Shown: one piece after another, positions 1 through 12,500 of the stretch | Layout of the letters: each line of letters opens with the position of its first letter | Numbering within the stretch: position 1 is the first letter of the stretch | Source of the DNA: Echinococcus granulosus | Taxonomy: Eukaryota > Platyhelminthes > Cestoda > Cyclophyllidea > Taeniidae | Length of the DNA stretch: 64,000 nt | Assembly: GCF_000524195.1 (NCBI RefSeq) | Contig: NW_020170383.1 | Span: forward strand, 1,975,758-2,039,757 | Reading direction: 5' to 3' | Made by a program: the position numbers and the translations under genes | Notes under the pieces: generated by a model | Databases searched by the model: none | Seen by the model: the letters and a program-made list of their open reading frames with translations, nothing else | What the model was told of the DNA's origin: nothing

Positions 1-1275
1 TTTAAGACAAGGGCACAAAAAATATAAAGTAAATAGCTTATTTAGGAAGGCTTTACCTGTTTTAACTCTGTATTAGATTACGACCTTTTACATTTATTCA
101 TTTAGTATTCCTTTGGGCTATTTTCGAGAACAGATGGAATATGCGCTTTACACGATATTAATGATCTTAAAGGATATCGGAATAGAAAAGTTAGTATTCT
201 TAAAGATTAAGCTCCTATTCAAATTTTCATCTACAAAAATCTGAGCTGTATAGTCTTGTATGGTTTTAATCTCGAAGTGTGTCAGTTCTATAAACTAAAT
301 TATATTTACTAAAGTTTTCGTCCCATATGGAGTATTACTCATGGACTGTAACTTATTTACGAAGCCACAGGCAATTGAGTGATGGCTCATCATTGTTGCT
401 TAGGCGTTGTTAGTATCTAGGTAAACCAAGATTTTATGATGATAATAATTTATATTGCTCGGTTTATAAGATAATTGTGAGTAAAATGATAGCATAATTT
501 GAAACAACCACAGAAACGCGCACGTTCTGTAAAACAAAAGCACAAAAAAGTTGTAGTAAGTTTGAAACAGGCCTTTTTTATTTAAAACGATGGTAATTTT
601 ATACCATAATCTTGTACTACTTTGCTGAGGGACCTTATGTTGGCGATTTTCGTGGAAGGCAGTCGGCACATCATCTCGCAAATTTCTCTTGCCCATCTGT
701 TTCATTGCAAAGTACCCTAGGATTTGTTATTCTATAACTATTTGAGATCATTTGCAAACAATCCGAAGTTCCGACGCTGTCATGCATTTGAGAGCGAATT
801 GTGATGGAATTGTTCGAAGCCTTGGCTTACATACCCTTAACTATGTGATTGAGTTCAAAGTGGTTTAATCAAGATTATGCATGTCATTTGACATCATTTT
901 GATTATGATTCTATTCATAAATGATAATGCTGACGTAAAAATAGACATCCGTTTTGATTAAAGCTCTAGTGGTACGAAAAACTACTAAGATTATGGAAGT
1001 GTCTTTTCCTAATGCAGCAGTCGATTAGTAGCAAAACTATTGTTTATAATTTAATGGCTCCGTAAGTGTCTTTAATGCGCTTAACTTCCCCCTTGATAAA
1101 TCTGTCTATTCACCCTTATAGACGAAGGCCTATTTCATAAACGCCCTGCATGATCAACTTTGGAAGAACGAGAGTGAGGTCGACCTACAACCAAGCCATT
1201 GTTTTGCTGCGGTGAAGTGAGCCAAGAAAACGGACAAAGCTGGTTCTAAAAAGGTAAGTTGGAGGTCTACGGAAT
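1..1275. other. left-edge region without a recognised gene
   Basis: AT-rich sequence with many stops in all frames. A 101-codon minus-strand frame at 400-705 has no recognisable domain and biased composition, so it is not called. Bases 941-959 recur exactly, inverted, at 12873-12891 (see findings). The stretch just below 1276 should hold the 3' UTR of the minus-strand gene that follows, but I see no clear AATAAA there. Confidence 0.5.
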
Positions 1276-1954
1276 TTAGCTGTACACGAGATAACCAGTA
1301 GATCCTTTGGTGTGGGCGTTCTGGGTGCTGTCAACTGCTTGGAAGATGTCATACATCATACCTTCGTACTCAAACACTAGATTTGTCCCAGGCTTGTAAG
1401 TCTTTAATGCCCAACATCCGGATCTTGCCATAAAGCAGTTCCAATTCGGACCAAATGCTTCATCTAGACGATTTTTAATGCCACGAATCTGAACCTAAAA
1501 GGTAAATTAAGTTCTAAATGCACAAATAAGTTTCTAATACTTGAAGAGCCATTAAGGTACCTACATTTTGAGAATCGGCTTTGGATATTTCCTCCTCTAC
1601 AATCATCAGCGTTCTTCTCATCACGTCCTCCGTTGTTTCGCAATACAGAATATTTGCTTTCTTCAGTATGTTGTACTTCCTGTTAGGATGGGGAGAAGTC
1701 TGCAATCATGTTGTGCCACATAAGCATTGTGTTTTGTGCGCTACGATACCTATGCTACTTTGTGCTACAGCTATTACTATCTGTAAATAAGCTTTAAATA
1801 ATTTGAGAATGTGAAGCCAATCTAACACAATTAACTGGAACTTGTATTCAGCAAAGCAACTGCCACTGTGGGCGTGTACAAAAAAGTTGGTTACCCTTTC
1901 GTAAATCCTGCTTTGAGTGTGGTGACAAGCCATGAATTCAAACCTCATGGCCAT
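1276..1954 (-). CDS. dynein light chain (DYNLL/LC8)-domain protein, small, divergent
   Basis: Three-exon minus-strand model: 1954-1895, 1699-1565 and 1488-1276, about 135 codons, with all junctions in phase 0 (donor after AGG; donor GTAGGT after AAT; acceptor TTCAG). Exons 2 and 3 give a domain of LC8 layout: a short first strand (KYNILKKANIL), a long helix ending MIVEEEISKADSQN, then IRGIKNRLDEAFGPNW in the place of the LC8 KKEFDKKYNPTWH segment, and a final strand pair ending FEYEGMMYDIFQA. LC8 proteins are cargo and dimerisation hubs of dynein. In flukes and tapeworms the same domain also forms the C-terminus of EF-hand tegumental (TAL) proteins. The first exon is the least secure: an in-frame stretch with an acceptor at about 1984 could extend it upstream, and I found no EF-hand exons. 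The His of the LC8 WH pair is replaced by Asn. Confidence 0.58.
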
Positions 1955-4900
1955 TTTGGCGATTTCACTTTTAATGGTCTACAATAACGATGTGTGAGAT
2001 AGGTTGCTAAGACCTATTTTTATTATAAAGATGACCTTTTGGTTTATTTACCAACTCCTCACAGATATCCAACAAATTTTTTCTTGTGATGAAACAAATT
2101 TTGGTGCTTTACAACTAACCTCTTCCCATACAGCGATCTGTTGTCCTCGCGGGAACTTTTACAATGAAAACTGGGCTCTTCCGAGTGCTTGCTCTAGAGT
2201 TGTCTGTTGGAGAATGTTTTAATCTTTTGACCTACTCGACGTAGCGATCCAGAAATCCTGTTGTATGATTCCTACAAGCTCCAAAATGATGATCAGCAAT
2301 TAAAATCATTGGGTGGTGTTGCTAGAAAACTTTAAAGCCATGGGAAGAAACCAGTTTCACTCAAGTCTGTGTCAACATTTTCCTAGCCTTGACAGTTGCT
2401 TCTTTTTTTGCACTGTGTCATTTAATTTAAAGTGTGAAGAAACATTTCAAATCCTTGCACAAAACAGAATATGACAGGTCCTTTATTATAATCAGTGAAA
2501 TTGAAATGATGGACTTCAGTCTCGTAAAAAATGCATAACGGATTGCTTAAAATTCTTGCGTGAATGAATGAATGGGATAAAATTCTGGGGTTTAACTACC
2601 ATAATAATCAAGAAAAGAGACTCTTTCCCAACGGTCTCATTCAAGGAAGCTGCTTATCCACAGTGAATTTGACATAAATGGTGGGATACTTAGGTAGAAA
2701 AGCTTTACGATGTGCATTGGTCTGTGTTGAAGACATAGTCTTTGAACTAACTTTTAGGAGTAGAAGTTGGTGTTTGCTTGATGATTTTTAAAGCGACTCT
2801 AAGCTGACGTAATCCAACTTCTGCAATCAATTTCTATCACCCCAATTCCTTTTTTAACATTTGTTAACGGTTTTGCGGAGTTCTTAAATCGTAAAATATT
2901 TACTTATTTGTTTCATAATAGGAGCAAAATAGATGCATAAAATGAATTAGACTGCACTTGCTGGTATAAAAATGGTTGAACTAATGTTTATTTACACCAA
3001 AACTTGATTTTCGCATCTTATTAGACTCGGATTTTGGCAAAAGCACTTGCGCCGTTCCCACGCGTAGGTATCGATGGTTTGGGGACAAGACGGAAAGCTA
3101 TCGTTCTGGGGGTTTAAGTACACTGTCACATCCTAGAGGCAAATAATCCTTTTCTCTCAAATTTGAAGGTAGGCGTGAGCTAATGGAAAAATGGATATGA
3201 TCCTTTTGAAGGCTTTAGTTGTGAGAAAGGTGGGATGGTCAAAATACTTAAAAATATCACTACCACAAATGGGCATAAACAGTTTTAAACAATATCTATG
3301 CCATCTTTACCTGCTCATTGTGTAAAAACCACCTTTTTATTGAATCCATATTGTTTATTTCTGATATGTAAGGGAAGACTGGCATAGGAACTAACAGCAC
3401 TTCCATTAAGTACCCTTTTTAAATGTGTTTTTTGAGGCGCAGATACATGAAACTGTGTACCATAAAGCGTGCGTTAGAAGAACAGATCTGATGCAGAGAA
3501 TTTACAAAGTCGATAAACTGATAAAAAATGTAGACTTTGTGATGGTCATCTACAGTTTTAATATCTTTCATTTATTTTTCTTAGATTGCTTTTGATGACA
3601 TTTGTTCCAGCACACGCGCATAAATATGATTCGTCGTGAACTTCATTTTTTAAATTGAATTGGAAAGTCTGAAAATCTGCATTCGGGACTTCAAATCGCA
3701 AAAGGAGTGTAAGGTTATGGGTTTTTTTGCGGAAAAACTGCTAGATTTTGGTTTGAGGGATTATAAAAGTAGGAAATTGGACCAACCGCAAGCGACGTCA
3801 TCTTTGATGGCTTTTGTCGACGTCATTAAAGCCATCAAGTAATTTCTTACTTCTTTATTCCATTAGTTCCTGGAGTAGTATCGTTTAACTTAAAAACAAT
3901 AGTAATGTTAACATTACCGCATTATCTAGATTAAGAAGAATTTGAATGTCCTCTACATATGAATGAATTACTGATAGTCTCACATAAGAGGGAAGAAAGT
4001 TGATTGAACTGGAGGGGAGCAACCAAATTTGTTTTAACAAGGCAAGCATTCGTAATAAAAGGTAAGCGATAGTGCAAGCAATGTTTGGAAGGTTGAAAAA
4101 TTTATTAGCAGCTATTAAAAGACCGAGACCGACAGTAAACTTACTATTATAATGCTAGTTTTGAAGATAATTATTCGCAGTCGTAAATAAGACGTGTCAA
4201 AGGGTCCTTACTGGTTAAGCAGTACAAATCTTATTTTGTGGCTTTTTTAACAGCCCATTTACATGCTATTAGATAAATATGAGTGGAAAAATATCCGTCC
4301 ATGGAGTAGATGGCTAGGATATTCCGGTAAATAAGTTCTTTTTACATGTCTTTCAACTTTAAATTACTTTAATTTTCACCTTTATCTGAGCTGAGGGGCT
4401 TTAGGTTAAAGTGACCGAATAAATGTTTCATTAAATTCACTAGACCCAATCTGTTGACGGAAAAACAGGCTGAAAATAGCAGTCGTAATTAGGTCGACGG
4501 CAAGGCGTAGAGAGAGAGAGATTATTTAGGAGTTATTGTAGTTAAGCTGCTTAGATTGAAACATGATTCACGTTAAAAGCCATTACAACTGGCAAGTTTC
4601 CATAATAAATATCAGTAGATTTTGATGAAATAATAACTTACATAGGAGTTGCTGCGTGGCATGTCAACTGGTAGTGATTATGTTTGGCGAAGAAGCGGAG
4701 GTGCAGCATACGCCGCAAGGTTCTCTCGCTAATCCAATTAAAGGTTCCCAATTCTCCTACGCGGAGCCGGTACGCACTGCCTCACCTAAAAAGTGGAGTG
4801 GTGTCGAAATCCATTCCTAACCGATGGCAGAAATGTCACGCATCCCTCCCCAGTAGATGAGAGTTGTTCCATTTGAGTCATCTATTGCTATAAACTTTAT

Positions 4901-6537
4901 TTGGAAATTATTTTTAACTTGCATTCACGTTTTCGAAGAGTGAACCTTCATGGCACGCGCATTCACTGTCTAGTGCGGCTCGAAGAATACGCTTTACACT
5001 AGTAGCATTTATTTCATAAAGTTGTGTAGTTTAAATGTTTTAAAGGGATGCTAGTGTCTTCCATTTGCGGGTATATCTAACAGATCCCAAAGACTTGTTT
5101 TATAAGGCCAATGCAAAGACAAAATGTTTTATTATGCACTTGGAATAAGTGTATAATAATAATAATGTAAGATGAAATTTTGATATCTAACTGCCAGTTG
5201 TATTATAACTTTCTGTTTTCTAATCAACTTTTGGCCCTCATTTTTTTCTTGAATCATCACAACTGCACTAGCGAGAAGGTAACTCGTCAGGTCAATTTCC
5301 ATGCACGTACTACCCTTACTTTGCTAGTAAAAGTGATTTAGCAGAATGTAATTACAGAAGAGAACTGAAATTCTCCAAGTGAGATTATGCAATGGACGGG
5401 AAGAGAAGCAACAGGTGTGATATGAGTGAATTTTGCTCATGAGGCTCTGAGCGTTATTTACAGAGGCATCTTAAAAAGCATTGTTTATTGCAAGTGTTTG
5501 GATACCATATTGAAAACATTAACTCAAACCATTATTTGTGTTAATCTCAACATAAAAGGTGACTGTTTTCTCTTCTTTGTTGTGTTGCAACTCCTATTGA
5601 ATATGGCAGAAAAATGAATAAATAGGATAACTTTGTTATTAAATACCATTAGATAATTAAAAACACACAAGTCATCAATTATCTGGTTCCTGCTAGCTAG
5701 TCGCGAAAATCTTGTTTTCTTACGCTGAAGTCATTCTCCGTGGACGATTGTTTGATACTGCATCTTGTTAATTCGGGATTAATGCTTTTATTAAAGATAT
5801 AGAATTTCGCACAATTATATAACCTCTTCCGACGAAATTCCGGTTTCTTTTGGGCAAAAAGATATAAGTCTCAGTCCACTTCTAAGCAAAACCTCCCCAC
5901 TTTTAGTAAAAAAACATTAGCAATTTTTGAAAGTTGAAGGTCTGCAGTGGACTTGACAGTGACTTTTCGGGATCCGGGAAATACTTTGTTTAGTAAAGGA
6001 GATGATGTTAGGGAATCGTTGTTCTCTCGGTAGATCTTCCATTCCAAGCTGAAGGGTAAACCTGAACGATCTTTTCTTACAACTAACCTTCGGCTTATGT
6101 TCACTCTAATGCAGCGAATGGGATCTAATGCTTGGGACTAAACTGTTAACATATTAAGGTGCCCTGGCAGGAAGTAGATTAGCATTTAATTAAGTTCTAA
6201 GGTCGGTCAAGTTAATAATATTGGCACGTAACACCTTACGACTTCAAGGTGTAGGTGAATGTTGTTTCACTGTCATATCGGTTGCTATGACAGCGATGTT
6301 AGTGGCCTACTTGTACGTACACAGGGTGTGGCCTCAGACGACGGCGACGTGGCGCTCGCAAGGGCACAAGCGCTTCAGCCTATTGCCCCCACGCAATTGG
6401 TGCGTTCTCGCCAATGACTCAGAGGAGCAGACACGCACGCACGGAGGCACAAGCACCGAGGCGCGCGTGTGTGGAGTGCCTTCGCCTTTGCATTACACCG
6501 GCCTCGGTCCTGGAGTGGCAGTGCCATCGGTTCACCA
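1955..6537. other. intergenic stretch; probable promoter side of the FAS1 gene at its right end
   Basis: About 4.6 kb with only short reading frames (60-77 codons) and no domain I recognise. There is an AG-dinucleotide run near 4508-4521. The last 250 bases (about 6300-6540) are clearly richer in G+C and CpG than the surrounding AT-rich DNA, with repeated CACGCACG-type words near 6430. That is where the promoter and 5' UTR of the following plus-strand gene should lie. Overlapping frames in this GC-rich patch (6221-6562, 6414-6629, 6375-6713 minus) look like by-products of the base composition. Confidence 0.4.
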
Positions 6538-9500
6538 ATGGCATTCTTCAAGCTCATCTTGATGATTTTCTGTCTTGTGGGGACCTGGGCACAAACCACA
6601 CCCACAATGACTTTACAGATGACTCTTGAGTCCACTCCTGATGTTTCAATGGTAAGCCTCTGCATCTTCTTACACTTAGTTGCATAAAAGCGAATTTGTT
6701 GAACCAAATACAAAAAGGAAGCAGTGCCTTTGTTGTCGGGATGCCTTTACGCAGTCGCAGCACCGAGATATGCAGTTCGCTACATAAATCTACTATAAAG
6801 TTAACTTCAGTCATTAGTCTTCTATTTTAAAACGAATGTAGTTCTTCAGGGATCCGAGGGATATTTATTGCGAGCTGATGTCCAAAATGTTTCTAGGGTT
6901 GCTAAAGTAGACTTATTATTACAGTAGTAATGTTGCAAGAGGATTTTAGTAACGAATTGGAAAAATCGAACCTAAACCTGAGTTTGGTGGGATGTCGTTT
7001 TTTGTGTAAATAAAGTTCACCAACAAATACTTTGGACACCTTTAATGCGTCGCAATGTCAATGTCTTTTAAAAGTACAAGTAAACCCATGCAACTAATAA
7101 ATGTGAATAGACTTAATCGTAATTCTAGTAAAATGCTCTATAAATCCTGCAACAAGCGTTGCTTTTTGCCATAGTAACCAATGCAACCATATTTCACTTA
7201 CTTTACCAATGCTTATGATATCAGTCCTAATACTCATTACTTCCCATTGAGACCTTGATAGATTTTTAGTACAAAGAAGTGATCTTTCCCACTTTGCGGT
7301 TACTGACACTTTAAACCCCTAGATTGGGTACAATTTTGGATGATAAACTGATTTTACGATGGATCCAACTTGTATCCCTGCTAATCCAAAAAGTTTGCAG
7401 ATTTAGAGCTGTCCTTTGTTGCTTTTTAGTTTTGGGCGCATCTACTAGATTCGCGGATAACTGCAATAAATAGTTCGAAGTGTGTGGACGCGGGCCAATG
7501 CCTCACCGTCCTCGCACCCAGCAACGCCGCCTGGAACCTGCGTGCGGCCAGTCTCGCCTGGCCAACGCTCTCAATTGAGGAGAAGCAGAAAATTATTTAC
7601 GGAATGTACTTTGAAAGTGTGTATTATGACTTTGAGCACTTAGCATACAGCCTCAATAATGCCTCCTCACCGATGAAAATGAATTTCCCACCACCAAACT
7701 TTCAAAAGTATACCATGCTGCACTTAAATCCAAAATAATTTATTCATACAGGGCTTTTTGTTAGTAATTTCAAATTTTGTGCCGTAACCCAACTTATGAC
7801 GCTTAATAAGGCAACAAGACGAACAAACTTAAATTCTACCACTAAAAAATAATCTTACTTAATGATTTGCATATTTTTGTGAACCAGTAAAAATACTGCC
7901 TGTCACAGAAACGAAATCCTAACCCTTACTTTATGGCGAAGAGTCAATGTGCTATTCAACCAAAGTATTATCTTGATGTAACTATTGCAAGTCTTTATGG
8001 GAAAAGGAAGCTTTTGGCTTTAAGATATCTTTAATCGTTCTTTGCTCGTAATTAAAGAATGCAACGAGGTATTTGTCCGAGGTGTAGGTTTGTGATTAAT
8101 GAATTCGAAAACGCTCTTTGCTGTTCATTTCTAGTCTAACGAGACATTTATCTTCCTTGCCAATTCGTAAAGGCCCAAAGTCGGGTTCAATTCCAACGAA
8201 GCTGTCCACACAGAACTGGCAAACTGCTGGAGTAGCGCTGCCGTTAATTGACGTCGGGTTTGGCAAGGGAGCGCTTTACAACGAAATAGTTGGTCCGCGC
8301 TATGCCTTCTCGTTTGTGAGTTTGTAATTCGAGCGCTTTAGTTTAATTATTCACTTTGTTATCTTCTTTGCAGTCAGGAACCCCGGCGGCGTACTTCATC
8401 AATGATGCTAAAGTGGAGCGAGCAGATGTTGATGCTACGAATGGAATGATTCAAATCATGGACAAAGTCGTAAATTATCCCTATGAGTCCATGGGTTTTT
8501 TTCAGTACCTAAGTCAAGCACAAGATTTGACGTAAGTCTGTTCGTTTTGTCTGAAAAGATCAACCACATCAATTCAAGGCCTTTATGTACGGTCTACAAG
8601 TAAAGATAAATTTCCAAAAGTAGGACACTTTGCTTCAAAGTCGATGAATTTATGAAATCTCCTAGTTATGATGCCAACACTTTTAACTGTGAGCCTTTAG
8701 CCTGATTTTCATATTTAGTGAATTAATTACAAGCAACGTGTTTTCGAATCTACCGACAAGTGATGTAACCATTAACTATTGTGTCTCTCTTGTACTTTAG
8801 AAAAATGCTTACATTGTGGAACAAGCTTAGAATAACGGGAACACCCCTTTATACTCAACTTACCAACCAGATTTACATGGGCAAGACCCTTTACGCGACG
8901 TACTTTGTGGTTCCCGATTCTGTCTGGAATCAGCTTCCACCAAAGACATATCAGGATCTTCTAGACAACGAGACGCTCATGATAAAAGTATGTACTTCTC
9001 AAGAAGCTGTAAGAAAGCTTTCATTGTGTACATTTTCGATAATACTATAATTTGTGGTAGTGTTTTTCTTACCTATAAGGTTTTAGTTATTGGTGGCATT
9101 TTCTGCTTTTTTAGCACTTTGTAATTTAAGTTAATTCGAAGGCTATCATATAAGCGCTTGGAGGGTGGTGGGCAGAGATGATTTGGTTTGCCTTAAAATT
9201 AAGGTCTTGTTGTGCACCTCAGACGCCCTTGGTCTTTTTATCAGGTATTGGCTAATCACTACGCTCCAAATCAGCTCTTCTATCCGAGATGGGTCAGAGG
9301 ATCGAGTGGTAGAGCGATCAACTTCTACGTCGGTTTTCCTAACGATCCACTTCCGGAAGCCGTAAACACTCAATCTCTTACACCCGGCAAAATGGCCGGC
9401 TCCGTTGACAACAGTGAGTTTTACTAATTGCCAACTTCTCTGGTTTTTAATGTGGTCATTTTATTCGCCAATTTTAGTGCTGATCCATATTATCAATTGC

Positions 9501-12500
9501 TAAGTAAAATATACTCACTGAGTATGCATTGTTGAAACCTCAGTTCTTATTTTTATCATGAGCAGTAATTTACAAACATACTGTGAAATACTTTCGAGTT
9601 TGTTGTAAGGTATTTTTAGAATATTAATTCTATAAGCCTTAGTCATGGAAATCATCTATAATTGAGCCTAAAGTTTCACTTTTTATTCCTTTCAAGAGTC
9701 CCAATGATTTACTATTAAAGTCAGAGCCCAGTGGAAGTTAAAACACCTTCATTTCGACATGTAATTAGCAATTGTGGATGGCCACTGTCTTCTAAATGTA
9801 AATATACTTAAAAGCAAAATGAGCCGTTTAGAAACACTTGATGGGTGGACAGATAGCTTGTACTGAAAGATAAATCAGATGGGTATTATTTGTCTAGCCA
9901 AAAACTCATCTTGTGTACTGCTAGGCGCGTTGACGATAACGGTACAAAACTCCTATGCTGAGACGGTAGGTTTGGCTGTGGTGCTGCGGAATGCCGTGCT
10001 TATACCCGTTTCCGCGCCGCTCGGTTATTTATCCGAAACCACGCAGGACGCTTTGGCTCGTCTCTCACCGTAAGTAATCATATGGAATCTAGAAAGCAGA
10101 AGTATTCGTTTTTCCATATTTGTAAACGCCTCTCTCACCAGGGCTCACTTGGAAATGAAACTAGTTTGGTTATCCATAAAGTGTTGCTGCTTGAATACTC
10201 CGTTCATCTATTCATGAGCGTTCAATGTGTCAGTTGTTATAGAATTGGCTTTTTGAAAAGAGCATTAATTGCCCACATCCCTCAAATTTTAGCATTAAAA
10301 GTGCTTTTAAAATAAAAAGTGCGATCTCATCGTTTTACGTTAGTGGCTCCGCATATTATTGGTCCCCAATGGTACGCTGGATTGTTCCATTACTGTAGAG
10401 TCGTTTATTATTTTCACTACCTCATTGCCTCCCATTCTTGCATTGATAATTGTGCGTAAATTTCCAATGCATAAAGTAGCAAACCCCTCAATATTACGGG
10501 CTAATCATGGGATTAGGGAACGAGCTACATTACCACAAGTGCATTGGATCAACACCAACGTGTTCATATTTATGATGATGTGAAAAATGCAATTGAGGAA
10601 CGCTGATAGTAGAATGGCATGTCTTTGGTGTCTGCACATAAATGAAGTTTTTGGTACTTGTTGGGGCAACGGTCTCCGGTCTACTAAATGGCCTCGAAAT
10701 ACAGACACGATTTGAAGTCATTACTGTTCTGAGGTTTATTGCTGGCGATTGGGCTTTTACCAAATGTAAAATTAAAATCGTTCATCACCCCTTAGTCTGG
10801 TGGTTGCTTATTTAACAATGCATGTATTACTCAAATTAACTTTGAATTACCTCGTTTCTAGCATTTATAGGGCGATACATATGTAAAGCATGGCTTAGTG
10901 ATTTACTCCGATGAAAGGTTTAAGCTTTATAGCATCTTTGTTATAAACTGCTATGTAACAAACAACCATGAGACAAGGATATCGCTGCAGGGATCTTTAA
11001 CTCCAAGAATGTGAGTGTATGACTGGATTACAGGCAGCTTTGGTGTGGTCACCATTCTCACGTATTTGCATCCTTTTAAATGACCTTTGTTTGCAGAGGT
11101 TATTGTTCAGTATAGATTGTCTCTTCACAATATTGGCCAATGAGGATAACCCGGAACTCAAAAAGACCACAAAATAAGAAAGTTTCAAGATAGTCCGGGT
11201 CTTTGACGCGGAAAGGGGGAATTCAACTTTCGGACAGAAACTTCTAGAACGTTTAAATGGATGTTTTTTAAACTTATAAATAGCTCTATCAACTTACTCG
11301 CGTTTTCTGCATTTGTCAGATCCTCTTATGAATGGTTTTATATGCAATAAAATGACCAATTTAATCATTTTGCAGATCACCACCACCTTATAATTTTATT
11401 TAAAGTCCTACAGGGGGAATTCATCTGCTAATTTTCGAATGAATTTTGGACTCATGTCTGAGACAGATGCCTACAATTCCCCCCTTTCAAAGAAATATTG
11501 CTAAAAAAGAGTTTATTTTTGATAAATCGTTACTGTCACTCTAAATTATTATTGTAAAACTTTTGATTTTTCCCCCACAACAGTTTGGTGAACTACCTCT
11601 TTACCTGATTTTGATACCCTAAGCATTAACACTCTTAAGTGAACGCTTCACCTGTAGTGTTACTTTTTCGCAACAAAATACCAGCACATTTCTTCGTGTA
11701 TGTACGCTGGATACCGCCTGCAACGCAATTTTACAATCAACTACAGAAAAGACTGTCTTTGCACCAGTCGACTGGACTCAGTTCAATACTCTCTCGTCAG
11801 CTAACCAAGTGAGGAATGGTGAAACCCTGCCTCAAATTATAGTTAAATACTGGTGTAATATCAGTCTTATTTCAATGTACCATCTGAATATTTACAATTC
11901 CGAGCGTTGCCACCGCGTTTTATAGGCACTCAATTATGTCTTCGCGTAGAGCTTTCTGCCTTTTCGATAGCATTCACATTGATGTTTTTTAATTTCATCA
12001 TATATTCTGGAGACTGCTAAAAAATTAAGATAGTTTATTTTTCATTAAATCATTTCTGCATTTAGGTTTGCATGATTTAACCATTGTCCTGTTCGTCATG
12101 CTTTAAGTATTCGTATCGTACAAACTCAGTTCTGGAAAACATAAATTGTTTTATGGTTACGCACTGCAACATTTTTTAAATGGAAAATTTTTTCTAATTT
12201 TTAGAGTGAATATCTAAAACTGATGATAGTTCCCGAAAGAATCCTTAGGCCACAAATGACCACGGATAAATATGTCACTGTGGGGAGCATTCCAGATGCA
12301 ATTCGCTTTCGGACAAGAAACAGTGGTAGGTTTCACATTCAGCATTCCCACGCATAACGACGATGGACATAGGGTGAACAATTCAATACAAATGAGCTGC
12401 ACTGGGTTATTTAAATGCACACATTAACCAGAACATCATATGGCTTTCTAGTGCAGCACCATCTTAACCGGATGCTTGCATACTAGCTCTGTTTTTTCTC

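Noticed and set aside
400..705. 101-codon minus-strand frame at the left edge
   Set aside because: Aromatic-rich, no domain, no splice context; typical of a chance frame in AT-rich DNA.
3660..3842. 60-codon plus-strand frame
   Set aside because: Charged but without homology or exon signals that I can support.
6221..6713. Four overlapping frames on both strands in the GC-rich patch
   Set aside because: They overlap one another and the signal-peptide exon; high G+C reduces stops by chance.
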